Below are positions 43,159 to 52,179 of a DNA stretch of 64,000 nt, one piece after another; positions within the stretch are counted from its first letter, which is position 1; every line of letters begins with the position of its first letter. The DNA comes from G963664585 sp963664585. GTDB taxonomy: Bacteria > Bacillota > Clostridia > Oscillospirales > Ruminococcaceae. The notes under the pieces are model-generated. The model was not told where the DNA came from. It saw nothing but the letters and a program-made list of their open reading frames with translations, and made no database searches. The position numbers were made by a program, and so were the translations under genes. The stretch is from NCBI GenBank assembly GCA_963664585.2, contig CAXXEO010000015.1, positions 1 to 64,000 on the forward strand, in the 5' to 3' direction.

Positions 43159-43205
43159 CTTAGCTTGTAATATATGAAACCGACTGCAAAGCGGAGGAAT
43201 GGATA

Positions 43206-43529
43206 ATGAATTTATTTGACTTGTCAGATTTACCTTTGGATAAGGAGCTTATTACAGTACTAGCAGAGTTAAAAAGCACGAGAATAGAACGCATTATAAG
43301 CACAGGGCAAATTTCTGACTGGTACGATCAAACAGAAACTGAGTTTGTGGCGCTGCTTATGGGTAAGGCAAAATTACAATTTGAAGATGGAAGAATTATA
43401 ACACTTTTCCAGGGGGATACGCTTGTATTAAAATCCCATGAAAAGCACAAAGTGGTCTATACATCCTGCAGCCCGCCTTGCGTTTGGCTGTGTGTTTTTT
43501 TAGGTGGTGAGACTGAAGATGCAGTTTGA
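43206..43529 (+). CDS. Cupin-domain protein
   Basis: 107 residues, start after GGAGG. The beta-barrel motifs ETEFVALLMGKAKLQFEDG and LFQGDTLVLKSHEKHKVVYTS match the cupin fold, with Glu and His residues placed for metal binding. Small single-cupin proteins of this kind are uncharacterised. The 3' end overlaps the start of the peptidase gene by 11 nt, so the two are expressed together. Confidence 0.83.
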   Translation: MNLFDLSDLPLDKELITVLAELKSTRIERIISTGQISDWYDQTETEFVALLMGKAKLQFEDGRIITLFQGDTLVLKSHEKHKVVYTSCSPPCVWLCVFLGGETEDAV

Positions 43530-44058
43530 ATACCAACTGACCCGATCCAAAAGAAAGACTTTTTCGATCAGTATATCAAGGGATCTAAAAGTACTGATAA
43601 AAGCGCCGCTCAAAGCATCCGTAAAAGATATTGAAGCAATGATCGCAGCTCATTCGGATTGGATAGAAAAGCACATCGTTCTCAGAAAAGAACTAGAGGA
43701 GAAAGAACAGAGCAACGTTTTAACACCTGTAGAAATTGAGCGATTGAAACAGAATGCAAAAGCCATTTTGCCCCAAAAAGTAGAACATTTTAGCAAAATC
43801 ATGGGTGTAACGCCCGCTTGTGTAAAAATAACCTCTGCCACTACCCGTTGGGGCAGTTGCAGTGGAAGAAACAGTCTGTGTTTTTCATACAGACTGATGT
43901 TGCTTCCAGAGGGCGCTATTGACTACATCGTAGTACATGAGTTGGCACATATCAGAGTTAAGAATCACAGCAAGAAGTTCTATAAAGAAATCGAGACATA
44001 TATGCCGGATTATAAGGACAGGATTATGGCCATTAAACAGTTTAATAAACAAAGATAG
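43519..44058 (+). CDS. YgjP-like M48-family metallopeptidase domain protein
   Basis: 179 residues from the ATG at 43519. The zinc motif HELAH is in DYIVVHELAHIRVKNHSKKFYKEIE, followed by the third ligand region, and TRWGSCSGRNSLCFSYRLMLLP is a strongly conserved YgjP/DUF45 segment. The N-terminal part has RSKRKTFSISISRDLKVLIKAP. The family resembles SprT-like proteases and is often next to cupin or helicase genes; substrate unknown. Overlaps the cupin gene. Confidence 0.9.
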   Translation: MQFEYQLTRSKRKTFSISISRDLKVLIKAPLKASVKDIEAMIAAHSDWIEKHIVLRKELEEKEQSNVLTPVEIERLKQNAKAILPQKVEHFSKIMGVTPACVKITSATTRWGSCSGRNSLCFSYRLMLLPEGAIDYIVVHELAHIRVKNHSKKFYKEIETYMPDYKDRIMAIKQFNKQR

Positions 44059-44129
44059 CTTTAGGATCGCAATACTTCTCTATATAAGTCTATGGCAAGA
44101 AACGTGGATAAGCATACCCGTTGGGTTTA

Positions 44130-44160
44130 TATAGTTGATTAACTTGAAAACAAGCTTGTT
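44130..44160 (-). repeat. MITE-A copy 12, truncated
   Basis: Only the first 31 bp of a reverse copy remain (TATAGTTGATTAACTT...CAAGCTTG), then the sequence turns into TTTGCTTCTTCG. It lies just beyond the stop of the minus-strand gene at 44184. Confidence 0.85.
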
Positions 44161-44183
44161 TTGCTTCTTCGTCTATTTCACTT

Positions 44184-44678
44184 TTATGATAGAGACAGAA
44201 TCACTGTATGGCTCTCAAGATATTTCGCCTGATCAGAAGTCATTTTCGCTTTATCTTTAACAATTTCCGCAGCAGTGTCAGGTATATACGTATCTTCGTT
44301 TATATCCAAAGGAAGGCCCAGATAGAAAGCCACAAACATCCTGACTGATCCGGTTCCAATTTCATGAGGGGCATTTACAAAAACTGTTTCCAGATCTTTG
44401 CATTTGAACTCACTGGCCTCGCTTTCTTTTATTAAAAAAGCATCTGCCAGATCTTTGATTGGAATGTGATAAAGATTACTGATTTCCAAAAAGGTATAGG
44501 ATCCGCGGATATCGACAGGATTATATTGATTGGAATATTCCTCTTGCTTTAATTTTTGGGGGATTTTAGTGGACTCGGTGGTCCAAAGACCGAGAAAGGA
44601 AGTTAAAACGATTCCTGCTATTGCAATACATATAGAAGCGATCAGGGAATTTTGCGGTTTAATTTTCAAATGAGCCAC
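44184..44678 (-). CDS. Membrane-anchored protein partner of the polyferredoxin
   Basis: 164 residues. One helix near residues 11-32 (SLIASICIAIAGIVLTSFLG) anchors it, with most of the protein outside. The segment DIRGSYTFLEISNLYHIPIKDLADAFLI and MTSDQAKYLESH recall the C-terminal extension of larger 4Fe-4S membrane proteins in Clostridia. It overlaps the polyferredoxin gene by 20 nt, so the two chains probably form a complex that in other organisms is one protein. Function unknown. Confidence 0.75.
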   Translation of the reverse strand: MAHLKIKPQNSLIASICIAIAGIVLTSFLGLWTTESTKIPQKLKQEEYSNQYNPVDIRGSYTFLEISNLYHIPIKDLADAFLIKESEASEFKCKDLETVFVNAPHEIGTGSVRMFVAFYLGLPLDINEDTYIPDTAAEIVKDKAKMTSDQAKYLESHTVILSLS

Positions 44679-45513
44679 CTTCTTTCTTGCAAGAAATGGT
44701 TACGGTATCATTGATCGGACATGATATTTCGCTGGTGCACTGATGGCAGCTTATACACTGATGATCATTCACCATGTTTGAAGTTGACACTTCAATATTC
44801 ATCGGGCATACTGCGTCGCATTTTTTACAGCCAACACAGGTGTCTTTGTTGCGCCGTATTTTAAAGATGCGGAACCGGTTAAACAGTCCAAGGAGTGCCC
44901 CATAAGGGCAAAAATACTTACACCAGGGCCTTTCTATAAATAATGAAAGGACAGTAATCACGCCAAGTGCTATGTACGCCGATAAGGCAACTTCACTTGT
45001 AAAAAAGTTGAACAACGCATAATAAGGGTCTACTGATTGGAATAACAATTTGGCTGTGACGGCAGTTTGGTAGAGGACCATCGCCAAAACTCCGTATCTT
45101 AAATATCGCAGCAGGTTGTCCAGCTTTTGAGGTACAAAGCAGTTGTACTTTTTGGGGAAAAGCCTTCTGCCGATTTTCCCAATCCATTCTTGAAATGTGC
45201 CAAACGGACATATATACCCACAAAAAAGTGCCCCAAAAAGAAGTGCGACAATCATTCCCAAAATCATCAGTATGAACGATGAATTGTGGATCTTTTGAAT
45301 GAAGCTTCCCGAAGTTGCGAATTCATAAATGGTTGCAACCCCTCCAAATGGGCAAACTGCGTGTAATGATGCATCTGGAAGAAAAGGTATTCTAATCCCC
45401 TTTTCCGCTAACCACTTACTGATGGAAATGCTAAATACCAAAACCAAAACAGAAACCTGCGTCATTGTTCTCCAAGTACCCGCTTTGCTCTTTTTTGCAT
45501 TCATTTGCTTCAC
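44659..45513 (-). CDS. NapH/CcoG-type 4Fe-4S membrane protein
   Basis: 284 residues with five hydrophobic segments. Two CxxxCP motifs typical of the NapH/NosR/RnfC-like membrane group, CGYICPFG and CKYFCPYG, lie at helix ends. Two 4Fe-4S ferredoxin motifs follow at the C-terminus (CVGCKKCDAVCP and CISCHQC...CP). Such proteins shuttle electrons between quinols or flavins and soluble partners. Together with the overlapping small protein it may be a two-part electron-transfer unit. No terminal reductase is nearby. Confidence 0.87.
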   Translation of the reverse strand: MKQMNAKKSKAGTWRTMTQVSVLVLVFSISISKWLAEKGIRIPFLPDASLHAVCPFGGVATIYEFATSGSFIQKIHNSSFILMILGMIVALLFGALFCGYICPFGTFQEWIGKIGRRLFPKKYNCFVPQKLDNLLRYLRYGVLAMVLYQTAVTAKLLFQSVDPYYALFNFFTSEVALSAYIALGVITVLSLFIERPWCKYFCPYGALLGLFNRFRIFKIRRNKDTCVGCKKCDAVCPMNIEVSTSNMVNDHQCISCHQCTSEISCPINDTVTISCKKEGGSFEN

Positions 45514-45718
45514 GTCCTTATCTTTATTATTTTAAAGATAACTGTCAACCATGGCAAAAATGTGTTTTTAATTTTCTTAATCTGTGGTGTCGCCTGCGAA
45601 ACAATACTTCCATCTTTATTAATAGCCTCTTACTTTATCGAAAATATTTAGAGTCTTTAAATAAACCTGGTGATATCATAAAAAGAAACACGGGAGTTAG
45701 CCTGACCGGCCTCCCCAC

Positions 45719-45746
45719 TTGACCGTCAATTTTTACAGAGTATAAT
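45719..45746 (+). promoter_or_regulatory. Promoter of the MATE gene
   Basis: TTGACC (45719-45724), 16-nt spacer, TATAAT (45741-45746). The start codon is 41 nt further on, with AGGTGA as ribosome site. Confidence 0.7.
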
Positions 45747-45787
45747 TGAAAATATAATATGATAAAAGAAAGCTTACAGGTGACTTA

Positions 45788-47182
45788 ATGCATTTCAATT
45801 CTGTGAAGAGAAACATTGAGCAAAGACGCGATCTTATTTTAAATGGTCCTGTATCGACAACCATTTTACTGCTTTCCGTCCCCGCACTCATGATGGGTCT
45901 CGTACAGTCTGCAATACCGGTGATTGATGGCCTTTTTCTCAACAATATCGCCGGTACCATCGCAGCAAGCGCCGTTTCATATTGCACGCCCATTGTCAAC
46001 ATGGCCGTAGCGCTGGCGCAGGGCTTGAGTGTAGCCGGGATGGCAATTATCGGTCAGTCCAATGGGAAAGGAGACTTTAAAGAGGGTCAGCGCATTTCAA
46101 CCCAGATGATCGTCTTTGCTTTCTTGCTGGGTTTGATTTTAGTTCCGGTTCTTATCACCTTCGCCTTCCCTGTGTCGTCGCATGTAAATGCAGAGATTTC
46201 TCACGATGTTTTTTTATATCTTTCTCTAAGCGCTTTCGTACTGCCTTTTTCATTTATGGAATCAATCTATAATGCTATCAAGAATGCAAGCGGAAAACCA
46301 GAGGATTCTTTTACACGAATGGCGCTCATGCTGGTACTCAAAATAATATTTAACGCTTTATTCATTGCCGTCTTCCGTTGGGGCATTATCGGTTCCGTAA
46401 TGGCTTCACTGGTATCCAATATTTTAATTACCACATGGATGTATTATGAACTGTTTATCAAATCCGGCAATGACAAACTTATCTTAACTGGTTTTAAATT
46501 TGATCGTCAGATTATACGAGAGCTTCTGCATATCGGTTTACCATCCATGCTTTCAAGCGTCATGCTCAATCTGGGGTTTTACCTGATTAACAATGAGGTT
46601 CAGAAATTCGGCGCGATTGTCTTGAATGGCCAGGGTATTGCCAATAACATCTCATCCGTTTGCTTTATAGTTCCTGCATCATTTGGTTCGTCTGTCACCA
46701 CCATGGTCAGCATGAACATTGGGGCGGGTCAGGGTCAGAAAGCACGCGAATCATGTTTGGTTGGCTGTATCATTAGCGCAATCACCGCCGTTATTTTGAT
46801 TGCAATTGTCGTGCCGCTGTCATCACGAATTACCATCCTTTTCACACGATCAAAAGATGTCCTTGAAATTGCAAATAACGCTTTACATATCTATACCTAT
46901 TCCGTGGTGGGCTTTGCTATATGTATGGTACAGCAAGGGGCGTTTATCGGTTTGGGACTGACGCGTGTTACTTTGGTTATCAGCATTCTGCGCGTATGGC
47001 TTTTGCGGTATGTCTTCATCTTACTAACAGAGCGTTATCTCGGCTTTTATTCGGTATTCTGGGGCAATCTCTTTTCAAATTATATGGGTGCTGTGATAAC
47101 GACCATACTGATTTTAAGGGTAAATTGGGTCTCATCTATACCCCAAAAGGAATTGGTGAAAAACGGCATTGAAACTTCCTAA
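45788..47182 (+). CDS. MATE-family efflux transporter
   Basis: 464 residues and twelve predicted membrane helices, the normal MATE plan. VPALMMGLVQSAIPVIDGLFLNNI is the first helix pair, and the second half repeats the pattern (LLHIGLPSMLSSVMLNLGFYLI). MATE pumps export cationic drugs or metabolites with a sodium or proton gradient. Own promoter upstream; a MITE-B copy and terminator-like hairpins follow. Substrate cannot be read from sequence. Confidence 0.92.
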   Translation: MHFNSVKRNIEQRRDLILNGPVSTTILLLSVPALMMGLVQSAIPVIDGLFLNNIAGTIAASAVSYCTPIVNMAVALAQGLSVAGMAIIGQSNGKGDFKEGQRISTQMIVFAFLLGLILVPVLITFAFPVSSHVNAEISHDVFLYLSLSAFVLPFSFMESIYNAIKNASGKPEDSFTRMALMLVLKIIFNALFIAVFRWGIIGSVMASLVSNILITTWMYYELFIKSGNDKLILTGFKFDRQIIRELLHIGLPSMLSSVMLNLGFYLINNEVQKFGAIVLNGQGIANNISSVCFIVPASFGSSVTTMVSMNIGAGQGQKARESCLVGCIISAITAVILIAIVVPLSSRITILFTRSKDVLEIANNALHIYTYSVVGFAICMVQQGAFIGLGLTRVTLVISILRVWLLRYVFILLTERYLGFYSVFWGNLFSNYMGAVITTILILRVNWVSSIPQKELVKNGIETS

Positions 47183-47194
47183 TAATATGTCGGC

Positions 47195-47255
47195 GCAATG
47201 TAACATTGTATATTCCCCCGCCTTCGGCAGGGGAATATACAAAAACGTTTAAGCA
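47195..47255 (+). repeat. MITE-B copy, shortened
   Basis: GCAATGTAACATTGTATATTCCC..., hairpin with one A in the right stem (GGCAGGGG), then ATATACAAAAACGTTTAA. Both outer ends are missing. The stretch 47183-47632 holds this copy and two hairpins, no gene. Confidence 0.8.
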
Positions 47256-47262
47256 AAAAATT

Positions 47263-47298
47263 AAAAGAACAGGGACTCTGTAAAGAATCCCTGTCTTT
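47263..47298. terminator. Terminator-like hairpin
   Basis: ACAGGGA and TCCCTGT with flanking AAAGA and TCTTT pairs, downstream of the MATE gene. Confidence 0.55.
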
Positions 47299-47583
47299 CC
47301 AAGCTAATATTTAGTATCCCCGTAGGAAATTAAGAAGCCCAACTTAACCATCCCCCATTTTCTTTATATGCTAAACTGCTCGTATCATAATGGGTTCAAA
47401 GATAGATCGTTTCAACTTAATCATCTCCGATTCCGAACTAAATCCTTGCTTGCTCTTCATATTCAATTGTTAACTTGGGTACCGATTCATAAAGAATACT
47501 GTCATACCCAATAGTTATTATGGTCTTTCGCCCTGATATTATTCAGTTTATTTTAATCCTATATTTTCCAGAATTAAAACATT

Positions 47584-47631
47584 AAAAAAGCTCTGCCTGA
47601 TGCATGATAAACACAGGCAGAGCTTTTTTTG
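47584..47631. terminator. Terminator of the LysR gene
   Basis: AAAAAAGCTCTGCCTG and CAGGCAGAGCTTTTTTT. T-tracts on both strands. It stands directly against the LysR stop codon and is nearly the same as the hairpin at 2063-2106. Confidence 0.85.
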
Positions 47632-47632
47632 A

Positions 47633-48502
47633 TTAAATCAATGATTTGTAAACGTCCAGAAATGGCTTAATCGCAGGATTATGGTTATTGGGTGCATGCG
47701 CAAAGACAAAGGGAGTCATAAAGGGATGCTCCCCAATGTTTGTCATGGTCACATTTGCCGGCAGAGAATTCTTTAAAAACTCGGGTAGGAATGCAACACC
47801 CAGTTTAGATTCAATCATGGCTAGCTGAGCACATAAAAAGTTTGTTTGGAGATAATGATGGGGCCGGTATCCATGCTGTGCACAAAGCTGTTTCATATCG
47901 TCGCCATAATCATCTTGCAGAATAATCAGGGTTTGCTCTTTCAGTATTTTTTGATCCTCAGGCTCCATAGACATGAAAGGGTGTTCATTATGAGCACAGA
48001 TCCCCCAAGACTCCGGATAGAGATTGTTCAAGACAGGTAAATCAAACTGTTCGGCACAGCTACTAGAACATAAGGCGATATCAATAAGCCCTTTCTTATA
48101 GCGATATGCAAGAATTTTATAAGAGAACTGCAAACAGGTGATTTCTATTTGTGGGTAAAGTTCTGAAAATGCTTGCATAGCTTTACACAAAAGTGCGTGT
48201 TCATAAGGGCCAACCCCGATTTTAATAGAACCGGTAATCCCCATAGACGCCTTTTGCGTTCGGTCAACCATGCCACTATAATACTCCAGCAAAAAAATTG
48301 CTTCGCACAAAAAATGATCTCCCGCAGGCGTCAATTCCACTACACGGCTGTCTCGATAAAGCAGTGTTACACCAAGCTGTTCTTCCAAACACGCAATTTG
48401 TCGACTCATGGCCGTTTGTGTAATGTGACAATCTTCGGCGGCTTTGGTGAAATTAAGATGCCGCGCCACACTGACATAACACTTCAGCTTATAAAAATCC
48501 AT
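47633..48502 (-). CDS. LysR-family transcriptional regulator
   Basis: 289 residues. The winged helix DFYKLKCYVSVARHLNFTKAAEDCHITQTAMSRQIACLE fills residues 2-40 of the usual 60-residue DNA-binding domain; the effector domain follows with SIKIGVGPYEHALL and MIESKLGVAFLPEF. It is divergent from the importer/amidohydrolase operon that begins at 48757, the classic LysR arrangement. The region between contains a 20-nt sequence repeated exactly before the second importer (59592-59611), a candidate binding site. The co-inducer is probably the imported compound. Confidence 0.93.
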   Translation of the reverse strand: MDFYKLKCYVSVARHLNFTKAAEDCHITQTAMSRQIACLEEQLGVTLLYRDSRVVELTPAGDHFLCEAIFLLEYYSGMVDRTQKASMGITGSIKIGVGPYEHALLCKAMQAFSELYPQIEITCLQFSYKILAYRYKKGLIDIALCSSSCAEQFDLPVLNNLYPESWGICAHNEHPFMSMEPEDQKILKEQTLIILQDDYGDDMKQLCAQHGYRPHHYLQTNFLCAQLAMIESKLGVAFLPEFLKNSLPANVTMTNIGEHPFMTPFVFAHAPNNHNPAIKPFLDVYKSLI

Positions 48503-48571
48503 TTACAACATCCTTTCCGCAGTATCGAGCACCCATAGAAATGGCAAAACATTTATTGATGGGTGCATGTT

Positions 48572-48602
48572 TTTTATGCATTGTACAAATTCTTGTTATA
48601 AT
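48572..48602 (+). promoter_or_regulatory. Shared 20-nt box and promoter region of the first importer operon
   Basis: ttttatgcattgtacaaatt (48572-48591) is identical to 59592-59611. It contains the palindrome TTGTACAA and an ATGC-N-ACAAAT pattern of LysR type. TATAAT at 48597-48602 with TG in front makes an extended -10; alternatively TTGTAC acts as -35 with TAGAAT 18 nt on. Confidence 0.6.
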
Positions 48603-48756
48603 GCTAGAATTTCTATGGTGAACTTAACATATTTTCGTTGAATATAATGCACAATTTGCTTTTTTGATTTTTGTTTAATATTCATACATTCGAAAATTCT
48701 TTTGTCGAAAAGGCAAGAATGCAATGTCCTATTTTGTGCTAAACAGAGGAGCGGCT

Positions 48757-49077
48757 ATGAAAAATCAAAATCAATATCGCTGGGGCCTGCCTTTACTGTG
48801 CCTTCTGAGTTATCTGGTTTCCGGCAAAGAAAACATAGCCATGTCAATTTCCGACACCTTTTTTTTGGTGGGCATTGTCTGCTTGATTGTGGGCGGCGCG
48901 AAGATTGTAAAAAAAACGGGTTTCTTTTATCTTCCCCGATACGGATTTAAACAATTTTTTTCAATTATCACCAACGCGAAATATTCTCGAGAACCAATAG
49001 GTGATAGTTATACAGAGTTTCTTCATTCAACTTCAAAGGATGATACATATAAGTTCCTCTCATACTGGCTTTGGTAA
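48757..49077 (+). CDS. DUF3899-like small membrane protein
   Basis: 106 residues from the ATG at 48757 (GAGGAG 5 nt upstream). Two helices: RWGLPLLCLLSYLVSG near residues 8-23 and SISDTFFLVGIVCLIVGGAKIV near 33-54. FFYLPRYGFKQFF and the polar end match DUF3899, found in Firmicutes, function unknown. It is the first gene of the importer operon and lies 138 bp before the binding protein, a position sometimes taken by small membrane accessory proteins. Confidence 0.72.
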   Translation: MKNQNQYRWGLPLLCLLSYLVSGKENIAMSISDTFFLVGIVCLIVGGAKIVKKTGFFYLPRYGFKQFFSIITNAKYSREPIGDSYTEFLHSTSKDDTYKFLSYWLW

Positions 49078-49155
49078 TGCTCGTGATTTCAGCAGTCTTC
49101 TCCTTATTATAAATGATTAAAACTTAAATGTCAAAATCATACACGGAAGTTTAAT

Positions 49156-49188
49156 AATACAAATTAACCATGGTTGTAAATTTGTATT
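49156..49188. promoter_or_regulatory. Inverted repeat upstream of the first binding-protein gene
   Basis: AATACAAATT and AATTTGTATT (10-bp arms) surround CCATGG, 27 bp before the start codon. It could be an operator or a transcript-stabilising hairpin. Confidence 0.5.
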
Positions 49189-49215
49189 TTAAATAAATAT
49201 CTAGGAGGAAAAAAC

Positions 49216-50988
49216 ATGAAAAAAAGAATTCCCATCGCGATACTGGCATGTGTTTTAGTGCTCTCGTCTGTTTTGGCTGGTTGTGGATCTTCGGGTGCAT
49301 CACAATCTGCTAGCCAATCGAGTAAAAGCTCAGCAGTCACGGGCCCAAAAATTTTCAATTGGACAACCAATGCCGCAGCCACTACGATGAACGCGCACAC
49401 GACTGAAAAAGTTGATGTTGAAATCATCGATCTTGTACAGGCCAGTCTGTATCAGTGGATGCCCGGTGCGGACCGCAAGACCACTTATCTGGATGTAGAT
49501 CTAGCTTTGGAGAAACCAACTGCCAGCACGGACGGAAGCACCTGGACGATCAAAATTAATCCTAAAGCGAAATGGGCTAATGGCGATCCGATCAATGCGG
49601 ACACCTTTATTTATTCATGGAAAATGGCCCTCGACCCCAAGATGCTCAATACCCCCGGCGGCACCACCTGTGGGACAAATTACATTAAAGTTGAAAATGC
49701 CATGGCTTACTATACCCAGGTTTCCACCGGCAAGCCAGTGGATTGGGCAAACGTAGGCTTCAAGAAGGTTGACGACTATACGTTGTCTGTCAAAACAGAA
49801 GGAAAGTTTACACAGCAGGAAGTCATGCAGCATTTTGCCTGGCGGACAACCGGCCCTGTGTACCAAAAGCTGTATGAGGCGGGATTGGATGCTTCAAAGC
49901 TCACAACTACATATGGTACAGATAAAGACAAATATATAGCTTCCGGACCTTTTAGCATAAAAACATGGGTCAAGGGTGCTGATATCGTTCTCGAAAAAAA
50001 TGCCAACTATTTGCATGCCGACCAAGTAAAGCTTAGTGGTATCAATGTACGCGTTGCAGCCGACGATGGAACAAAGCAGCAACTGTTCGAAAAGGGAGAC
50101 CTTGACTATATGCTCCTGTCGACAGGTACCCTTTCGAAATACTCCGATGACCCAAGAGTCATCTCTTATGATACACAGACCATCCGTTGCATCGAAATCA
50201 ACAGGACAAACCCGGATAAGCCCATATTACACAATAAAAACTTCTTGCAGGCTCTATATTATGCCGTAGACAGAGATGCGATGGCTAAGCTTGTCTATGG
50301 TATCCCCTCCCCGCTTATCATTTCCACCAGATCCATGGCTTTAGACAACGGCACCAAGTACAGAGATTTGCCGGTAGCCAAAGCCAATATTCCGGAAAAG
50401 AACGGGTATAATCCCACACTGGCAAAAGAGCTTTTTGATAAAGCGCTAGCCGAAGAAAAGTTGACAAAGTTGACATTGCAGCTAAACTATTTTGACACGA
50501 TTGAAGCGACCAAGGTATTGTCTGAATACATGCAGAAGAGCCTTGCCCAGATATTCGGAGCAGATAAATTTGAACTCAAGCTCCAGTCGTCTTCAACAGC
50601 CCTGCAAATCATGCAAGCATCGATAACATCAAACCCTGCCTCCTATGAGCTTTCCTGGATGGGTTGGGGTCTGTCGGCTGAGGCCTATTCTCCGGCCGCA
50701 AAGTTCCAGGTTTATCTGAGTAACTCTTCGCGCAGAGTCGCAAATTATGGAAACAAAGAAATTGATGCACTGTATGCAGAGGCTATCACCGATGCAGTCA
50801 GAGCAGACAAGCAGAAAGTCGCTGAGCTGAGTGCAAAAATGGAAAAAATATTCCGTGACGAAGTCTTAAACGTACCTGTTTTCCAGGTGCAGAATTATGT
50901 ACTGCTTTCTGAAAGATTAAAGGCACCTGCAAATACCAATCTGCCCGGTTTAGGCTGGGGCTGGAAATTTGCAGATATTGTTAAATAA
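49216..50988 (+). CDS. Oligopeptide/dipeptide ABC transporter substrate-binding lipoprotein
   Basis: 590 residues. Lipobox LAGC with modified Cys23, then a Ser-rich linker. The mature part is an SBP family 5 protein (WTIKINPKAKWANGDPINADTFIYSWKMALDP, KPILHNKNFLQALYYAVDRDAMAKLVYG, NYGNKEIDALYAEA). Such proteins sit outside the membrane and deliver peptides, opines, nickel chelates or glutathione to the permeases. AGGAGG precedes the start. The gene is separated from the permeases by a strong hairpin, which allows more binding protein than permease. Substrate likely the compound cleaved by the downstream amidohydrolases. Confidence 0.92.
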   Translation: MKKRIPIAILACVLVLSSVLAGCGSSGASQSASQSSKSSAVTGPKIFNWTTNAAATTMNAHTTEKVDVEIIDLVQASLYQWMPGADRKTTYLDVDLALEKPTASTDGSTWTIKINPKAKWANGDPINADTFIYSWKMALDPKMLNTPGGTTCGTNYIKVENAMAYYTQVSTGKPVDWANVGFKKVDDYTLSVKTEGKFTQQEVMQHFAWRTTGPVYQKLYEAGLDASKLTTTYGTDKDKYIASGPFSIKTWVKGADIVLEKNANYLHADQVKLSGINVRVAADDGTKQQLFEKGDLDYMLLSTGTLSKYSDDPRVISYDTQTIRCIEINRTNPDKPILHNKNFLQALYYAVDRDAMAKLVYGIPSPLIISTRSMALDNGTKYRDLPVAKANIPEKNGYNPTLAKELFDKALAEEKLTKLTLQLNYFDTIEATKVLSEYMQKSLAQIFGADKFELKLQSSSTALQIMQASITSNPASYELSWMGWGLSAEAYSPAAKFQVYLSNSSRRVANYGNKEIDALYAEAITDAVRADKQKVAELSAKMEKIFRDEVLNVPVFQVQNYVLLSERLKAPANTNLPGLGWGWKFADIVK

Positions 50989-51008
50989 CTAGTTTCTCCT
51001 CCTTTATA

Positions 51009-51045
51009 GCAGTACAGCGGGATTAAATTCATCCCGCTGTACTGC
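51009..51045 (+). terminator. Intra-operon hairpin after the binding protein gene
   Basis: Perfect 15-bp arms (GCAGTACAGCGGGAT and complement) with a 7-nt loop, tail ACTTCTT. Probably a partial terminator or 3'-end stabiliser that raises the binding protein over the permeases. The second importer has the same layout (61588). Confidence 0.75.
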
Positions 51046-51228
51046 ACTTCTTAAAAAACGAATAAAATATGATGACGAAGCGATAAAGTGCATTGCTATT
51101 TGCTTTCTCTTTGGCGCTGGTGCCGTCGGTGACAGATGATTTCCCTCTTGGACTGGGCTCTGTCATTTTTATATATCAGGGATTTTAAAAATCAATCATT
51201 CCCAAACGCAAGTAGGAGAAAAAGAACT

Positions 51229-52179
51229 ATGACCAGGTACATTATTGAGCGCATTATTGCAATGTTGCTGACTCTATTTATTATTATGACCATCGCTTTT
51301 GTTGTCGTGAGGCTGATGCCAGGCAGCGTTTATGACAATCCCGAGCTTCCACAAAGTGTCATTGAAGCTCTTGAGAAGAAAGCGCATCTGGATCAGCCCA
51401 TGATTATTCAATATGGCTATTTCCTAAAGGGCATTCTTCTGGAAAATGACTGGGGCACATCGGTGAAAATTGAACCGGCGGTACCTGCTTTTGATGTGCT
51501 GAAGGCAAGAATACCCGCATCTCTCAGCGTTAATCTGATTTCATTATTTATCTCCATACCCCTTGGTATCATTGCCGGCACGATTGCAGCATTGAAAAAA
51601 AATAAAATGACAGATACCGTTATTTCATTTTTCGTTGTGGTTTGTATATCAGTGCCTTCTTTTGTTTTTGCCTCAATGCTACAGTATTTTCTGGCCTTTA
51701 AGCTAAATCTGTTCCCTCTTTTATATGAATCCACAGGCACGTTGGGGCTTAAACTGTATTCTATGATTGTGCCCGTTATTGCGTTGGCTCTTGGGCCGAT
51801 TGCCACAATCACCCGGTATTTGAGGGGCGAACTGATCGAAACCTTGGGCTCCGAATTTATGCTGCTGGCTCAGACAAAGGGCCTGACGCGTGTGCAGGCG
51901 ACAGTGAGGCACGCGTTTCGAAACTCCTGCGTTCCCCTTGTCAACATTATTATCCCCATGTTTACGAGCATTCTCGGCGGTTCGCTGGTCGTAGAAAAGA
52001 TATTTTCCATTCCCGGTGTGGGAAATATAATGATCAATTCAATCAACAGTAACGACTATTCATTGACCGTCGCCGTCCTGATCTTTTATTCACTAGTTTC
52101 ACTTATTACAATGCTGATTGTCGATATCTCTTACGGAATCGTCGATCCTCGCATCAGACTGGGAGGAAAGTCACGATGA
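51229..52179 (+). CDS. Peptide ABC transporter permease, DppB type
   Basis: 316 residues from the ATG at 51229 (AGGAG 9 nt upstream). An N-terminal helix (IERIIAMLLTLFIIMTIAFVVVRLMPG), then five more helices and the EAA loop RVQATVRHAFRNSCVPLVNII, which docks to the ATPase. The end DISYGIVDPRIRLGG is typical of DppB. It pairs with the DppC-type permease, whose start overlaps its stop. Confidence 0.93.
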   Translation: MTRYIIERIIAMLLTLFIIMTIAFVVVRLMPGSVYDNPELPQSVIEALEKKAHLDQPMIIQYGYFLKGILLENDWGTSVKIEPAVPAFDVLKARIPASLSVNLISLFISIPLGIIAGTIAALKKNKMTDTVISFFVVVCISVPSFVFASMLQYFLAFKLNLFPLLYESTGTLGLKLYSMIVPVIALALGPIATITRYLRGELIETLGSEFMLLAQTKGLTRVQATVRHAFRNSCVPLVNIIIPMFTSILGGSLVVEKIFSIPGVGNIMINSINSNDYSLTVAVLIFYSLVSLITMLIVDISYGIVDPRIRLGGKSR

